Source: Glossina fuscipes
Taxonomy: Eukaryota; Arthropoda; Insecta; Diptera; Glossinidae
Length of the DNA: 64,000 bases
Direction of reading: 5' to 3'
Assembly (NCBI RefSeq): GCF_014805625.2
Contig: NW_023998423.1
Coordinates: 1,382,277-1,446,276 of the forward strand
Shown here: positions 58,356 through 64,000 of the stretch, piece after piece
Numbering within the stretch: position 1 is the first letter of the stretch
How the letters are laid out: the number at the start of each line of letters is the position of its first letter
The notes under the pieces: generated by a model
What the model saw: only the letters and a program-made list of their open reading frames with translations
Database searches by the model: none
Told to the model about the DNA's origin: nothing
Position numbers and translations under genes: made by a program

Positions 58356-61262
58356 ATGTGGTTATTAAGGTTATTTACAATAAACAGAAGAATATCTTTT
58401 TTAAGGTACAAGAAAGAGGAAAGGAATCATTAAACATAACAACCGAAATTTCTTTACGTAGCACATACTTAGTTAAAAGACTTTACTAGTAGATATTATT
58501 AAAAGAAAACATAACTTTGGGCGATGCATATAAAAAAAAGTGCTATTCGAAAAGACGAAGAGTTAACAGAAAAGCAAACTACAAAACTATGGTTAAAATA
58601 AGAAATATGTATAAATAAAAATACCTGCTCACTCAGTATGCGCTCTTGTTAACACTTGAAGCACTGTTGACAATTTACATTTGAGAATATAAAAACCGCA
58701 AATGGTGTAACAACAAAAGAGAAAACGAAAACTAAATATTTTTTAAATGTTACATGCTGTTGACAGATTTATGAGAAGAATGAGCTTAATTTTTGAACAT
58801 AAAAAGAAAATATACGACGTAGATTTGAGTGAAAAAAGTCATTTCAAGTTTTGCTGAAATTGCGCACAGGTTTCCTATTTTATTTTCTGCTTAATGATTT
58901 AAAAATTTTCAGTCGTAAAAGAAAATTTTATTAAATTTCCGGTTCACTATTTTGGTAAAAGTATATTTTTCGTTGCCTACTTTTTGGTTCAAAATAAAAA
59001 AAATTCTATGCAACTATCTTTAGGCGATTAAAATACTAAAGTATTGTTGCATACTCTAAGTAAAATTATAAAAGTTTTTCATACCGATTTCTAAGAACAA
59101 GATGTTAAAATATTGAATGGCATTGCGTTAAAGGTGAGTAAAATGGTCAAGAGCGTTAAATATATATACTACCTGCTAAAAGTGGTTAGCTAACCAACTA
59201 ACTGGGTAAACATTTCAGCATTTTGCTAGTTTGTTTCTGGTTCGGAAAACATTTTCAATCAATTTATTGCTTACTTAATAAATTAATTTGTATTTTTTCG
59301 CCCTTAGACTAATTAAAGATTTGTTCCACATCTTTTAAAATGAGTAATATTAATTTTCTTGTGGACCTGTCTGAAGATAAATAAACTAGAAACATTTTAC
59401 GTAAAACGATTTTACGTCGAAGGACTAAACCTTTTTTTTTTTTTTTTTTATTACATAAAAGGTTAGTAGACAAAAAAGTATGTGATAGAGGATTAGAAAC
59501 AAATACTGTTGTTTCCTTTGTTGAAAAACACACGAGTTTATTGACATAACTCTGTTGAAAGAATAATGTTTGAAGGAGACAGGCAGAAATCAATTGCTTA
59601 GGAAGGCGTAAGCAAAAAGTAAAAGCGCAACTCAATAAAGTTGTAGGACTTTCAATACAAGTACAACAAGCGTTATTTATATTGATAGGATTCTTGTCAC
59701 CGTCAAGGATTAAAGTAAATCTGCTTGTCCGCGATAATTACTTCTCTAATTGTATTATATATATACGCTATTAGTTACGGATGGAGTTACATTGGAATGC
59801 TTCTCCCTTTGTAACACACCCCGGCGGGTAGAGATCCCATAAGGTATAGCTAAGTTAAGTACTCTGAACCGGTTTATCACCATACGGCTATGCATTTGTC
59901 TGTGTGTTACTTAGCTATCTATCCATGTGCCTGTCCCTTTTAATGGATCTGCTGCCAATTAATGACACTACAAAATTTAGATAAACCATGTCGGAAATGG
60001 TGTAGTGTTATCACGGGATGGATTTCTATGGATCAGTGATCCTTACGTATAATCGTAATAATGGCATATATGTACATATAAATAATAAATAGCAGTAAAC
60101 CACATTGAAAGTCAGTGTAAAAAAAATTAGGCCTACGGCTAAAAAGTTTTTAAATATATTTACATATTCATTGTAAATGTTCGACTGCCTATATTAGTTC
60201 TGAAGTGGATATGACACTTTGCTGTTTGTCTTCCATGTTTTATTTTTTCTTTAAGCGCTGTATACCACCGATATTTATTTACGCCGATATACATAGCTTT
60301 CAAATGTATAAATCAATCGCACGACAACAACATTGACAGCTTTAAGTAAATCAAATACAAAAATTTAATGAAAAAGATTTATTATCATAAAAACAAAGAA
60401 AAAACGTTACTTTTTTTCAAGACAAGTCATAGATCTTCGCGAATTGATGGAGTTATGAATTGTTTGCACAGTTGCCATACTTCTTGAAATCGGCCATCTC
60501 TGGGTGTGTATGTAACTTGGATTTTTTAACAAACGCCAGAAAGTTTCAAATGTCAAGGGTTCCTCAAACGAAGCCGTATGTGAGTATTGTGAAAATTGAT
60601 TTAAAAGTAGAGTAAATAATTTGAATATCATTGAGAAAAATACATTTCTCTTAAATGATTTCTTGAAACACTTAGGGGACGAGAATGTGCTAAGGTCCAA
60701 ACGCATACTAATACTAGCTAATTATCCCATATTGTGTCATTGTGTCATTGTTAGTACACGAACTTTGCCAAATAAAGTGGAGAGGTCACCATCAATAAAA
60801 TTGAAAAGAGTTTAAAAGTGAAAAAGATAACATCTTTCTCTTCTTCTTTTTTGTATTATTTTTGGATTTTTAGTTTCCCTTCTTTTTAAATCATTAAATA
60901 TTTAAATATAGATAAAAATTCACGAGAATTCACCTTAATGCTTATTCGCCTGTTGTTCAACTCATTATACTACTATAGAATTTACTTATTCTTACGAAAC
61001 AATGTATTTCTGCACAATCATATAATGGTTGCATATACATACATATATATATGTATAAGGTTTGTTTATATCTATATACAAATGTGAGTGTGTTTCTGTC
61101 GTTACGTGCTCGTGTCGGATTAATGGAACATGAGACAAACTTACATTTTGTTGATTTTATTGATTAGATATTTTAATGTTCTGGACGTATTTACCAGTAA
61201 TGGTTGGTTTCTGGTTCTTATTGCAATCGCGGTTGTTACTTTTCTTATCGTTGCTGTTGTTG

Positions 61263-61289
61263 TTGTTATTATTATTATTATTATTATTG
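61263..61289 (+). repeat. (TTA)n microsatellite
   Basis: About nine triplets within a GTT/ATT-rich region. It yields a poly-Ile run in a meaningless ORF. Confidence 0.8.
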
Positions 61290-61689
61290 TTCGCTCCTTT
61301 TTTTTTTTTCACTAAGCGTTACTTTGACGAACAAGCGAAGGAGAATGACTGAACAAAATTAATTGACCAATAACATGGTTAAACAAACAAAAACGAGGGG
61401 TTGGCTGCTTCAGTAACTGGAATAAATACATTGTTGCGTGGGAGCAAATAAACCTTTAGCGTATGAGCTATTACTACTACTATGACTACTACTACTGCTG
61501 CTGCCTCTATTGGCACTGGCAGAGGGAAAAACATCCATAGCTAGATTCTACGAACACATTGCTTCCTTAATGACCTAGTTTTAAACTAAAATGAAAAATC
61601 ATATAAAAAAAGGGAAAATTCCAAGTTTTTTATAATATTAAAAAATTTTCAGTTGCCATTTAAAAAAAAAAAACAAGTAGAAGTCTTAT

Positions 61690-62070
61690 AGCAAGCCAGG
61701 GCCCACCATTTAAAACTCTACACCATTTCGCTTAATACAATCATGCACATAAGCACTTTTTAAGATAATGCGCTATATGCGAAGTAGTCGAAAAAGAGAT
61801 CCAATTCGAATCATTTTCAATTGCGTTCGTTTTTGGGCCAAAAGATGTCGGCGCTTCAAGAACCACCAATATATCTCCAAAATTTGCGATTTGTAGGTTG
61901 AGCGAAAATATATGAAACGGATAGGCGAACGAACTGAAGACAAACAAGAGTCAAGAAAGTGATTCTTAACCGATCGATGTAGTGGAAAGTGGTTCTATCT
62001 CAGGACCATCTGGGTGTTGCATGCATCCTCACCAAGTTGATGTACTTCTGTACCACAGGCACTTTAATAA
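61690..62070 (-). repeat. Dispersed repeat family A copy, inverted
   Basis: On the minus strand: CAAATCGCAAATTTTGGAG, TTTTGGCCCAAAAACGAACG, ATTGGATCTCTTTTTCGAC, then a GGGCCCTGGC end. The start region is at 61980-62070 (GTACATCAACTTGGTGAGG). Confidence 0.6.
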
Positions 62071-64000
62071 GAGAAATATATTTACTATAAATAGTTCCCC
62101 GAATGCTTTCCTCAAATGACTACACGAAATATGCTTAGCTTCTGGCTAAAGTGCCGGATGGATTTTATTTTTTTGTTAAAGTTATTTTAGTCTTTCAGCA
62201 TTTTTAAGATGTGCACGGACAATCATATGAACAAATAGACACACGGCAAAGCAGATAATTAGAGTAACATACAAATGCGTGTACGATGGGATCTTGGCCA
62301 GTTACATAAGCTAACGTACAGACAGACGGCCAGATAAACGTAATAACACACGAGAATGTAAACGCATGAACAAAGACAGATTAATATGCATTTACATAAA
62401 CATGAATGTAATGATATATTGTCGGTCGAAGCGGACAAAGTACCACACCGCTGCAGAGGAATATGGACATGTTGACTTTGAGTTCCTCAAATGCGTTTTC
62501 AAGTTCTCAATATCTAAATTACTGCATCTTTGCCTTTACTCTACTTTATTCTCTTGCCGTCTATTACATTTATTCTTTCCCTCTACATTGTTCTTCACTT
62601 TTACTCTACTTTATTACTATGCTTCAATTAGCGAATACAATTGTTGTTCATAATAATGTTTGCACTGCATGAGGGGTGTTTCAAGAAAATGTGCTGTCGC
62701 ATCAGAAATGCCTATATCTTAGTAATCCAAGGTGCCATTCACCGATTTTTGTCCTTGAATAATGAAAATCGAAAGGTTTTTTTTTCTTTCAATTATAGAG
62801 ACTTTCTTAGAATAGCTCCTAAAGAGCTGTCCAACAATCCAACAATCCAACACAGTTGAAATAGCGTTCGTGCTTGGAATATATTGCTGCAATGAGTCTC
62901 ATCAAAATGTAAATTGAACACAACATATGTTGGCACGCAACAAGTAAAAAAGATTGCATTCGGGTGGGATCGAATCTTTTATACGTACCAACCTTGTCCT
63001 AACTTATCTATCTCTAAGATGGATGGATGGCTGAACTTTGCCATATATGCAGAAATTTTAATATTATCTTTATTGTAGTTTCTGTACAGGTGTTTTTAAT
63101 TCATGTGCACTGCAGGCGTATCCTTGGATCGAATTGACCAATTTTCAGTTCGAACCTATGTACAAATGTTTTTGCAAAGTTTGAAACAAATAGCCTCATT
63201 TTTGCAGTCAGGACAACATTTCCTGTAGACACTGCGTAGATCGGCAGACGCACATGCCTAATGGCTTCAGAATTTTGTCCTTAACACCTACTTTGCGAGG
63301 TCTTTGAAGCTTCTTATTGCAAACGATCAATTAAAGAAATGAGAGACGGACAGGTTGACCGATATACATAGCACACATACCAATGGTCTGCAGGGCCTAC
63401 ATGCTATCTTTCCGGGTGTTGCATACATTCATATAAATTTGATAAACTCTTCACGCAAGTACTGCCGGATGGAATAATAAAATATTACTACAATATGCTT
63501 AGAATGTAAGATTCTGAGGAATAAGTTTTTGAAAACTAATAAAAAACACACAACGAAAACTTTTTCTTTTTCTTCCACGGAAGAAAACAAAAGACAACCT
63601 TTACAATATATCGCGGACATGTAACTGCCATTTAAGCATGCTTGGAAGGCAATTATCTGAACCTGTCAGAAGCACTTAACAAAATTTCAAATTCTCGTCG
63701 CATTTCAATTTAAATTGAAGACAAAGCTTTAAAGGACTTACATTTTTATAAGTAAACAATGGCCATCTTTTCAGGTAAGAGAAAGCAATGAAGTAGAAGA
63801 AAGGCCTTTGAATTACTAGAGTTCTTGGAGTAACATTTTATTTACTATACATCGATGGCTTTTCTACCTGAAAATTGCTTTGAGGAAATGTTTTCTTTTC
63901 TAATAATATGGCTCAACTTTGTACTGCACATGTGCCAACGAAAACATTCAGACTTTTGTGCGGTTATAAATGGAAAGTAATGCAAATTAATTTTTCACTT

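Larger units (their letters stand above)
47470..64000. other. 16.5 kb without a supported gene: probable 5' intron and flank of the FNDC5-like gene
   Basis: The upstream FNIII exon of the minus-strand gene must end in phase 2, and I could not find it here. The stretch contains family A and B repeats, a SINE, microsatellites and AT-rich DNA. The ORFs are short and mostly inside repeats. Confidence 0.5.

Overview
The window is from an AT-rich insect nuclear genome, most likely a schizophoran fly. Splice sites are GT-AG, many introns are only 56-85 nt, and the proteins look dipteran. Numerous dispersed repeats fill the non-coding DNA. A tsetse-like (Glossina) genome is plausible, but that is inference. 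I see no bacterial genes, viral genes, CRISPR array or rRNA.

Left part (0.6-12.9 kb): three spliced genes, all on the minus strand. They are a peroxisomal (S)-2-hydroxy-acid (glycolate) oxidase (exons 636-1931), the ribosome-biogenesis WD40 protein BOP1 (3653-6395), and a four-TM stargazin/CACNG-like protein (7086-12892). The last has an unusually large extracellular loop 1. One of its introns holds a decayed copy of the last BOP1 exon.

Middle (12.9-35.5 kb): about 8.7 kb of repeat-rich non-coding DNA, then a head-to-head housekeeping pair, an ataxin-10 homologue (21585-23000, minus) and a single-exon ALKBH8 tRNA-modifying enzyme (23560-25431, plus). The next 10 kb is mostly repeats, with hints of an unidentified spliced gene near 25.7-27.2 kb and an artefactual assembly gap at 30180-30189.

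Right part (35.5-64 kb): the 3' two-thirds of a large minus-strand gene for a type I membrane protein with an FNDC4/FNDC5 (irisin precursor)-like FNIII-linker-TM core. Its 5' exons are not found here and probably lie beyond the right edge. The main find is in its cytoplasmic part. An in-frame TAG at 40443-40445 is followed by CAACCA, which matches the classical CARYYA leaky-stop context. The frame then stays open for 558 more codons over three exons with phase-0 joints. This predicts a short-tailed form and a read-through form with a long tail ending in a PPxY motif. From 47.5 kb to the end I see only repeats and AT-rich sequence.

All exon structures were read by eye from frame and splice-site consensus. 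Repeat-family boundaries are approximate.
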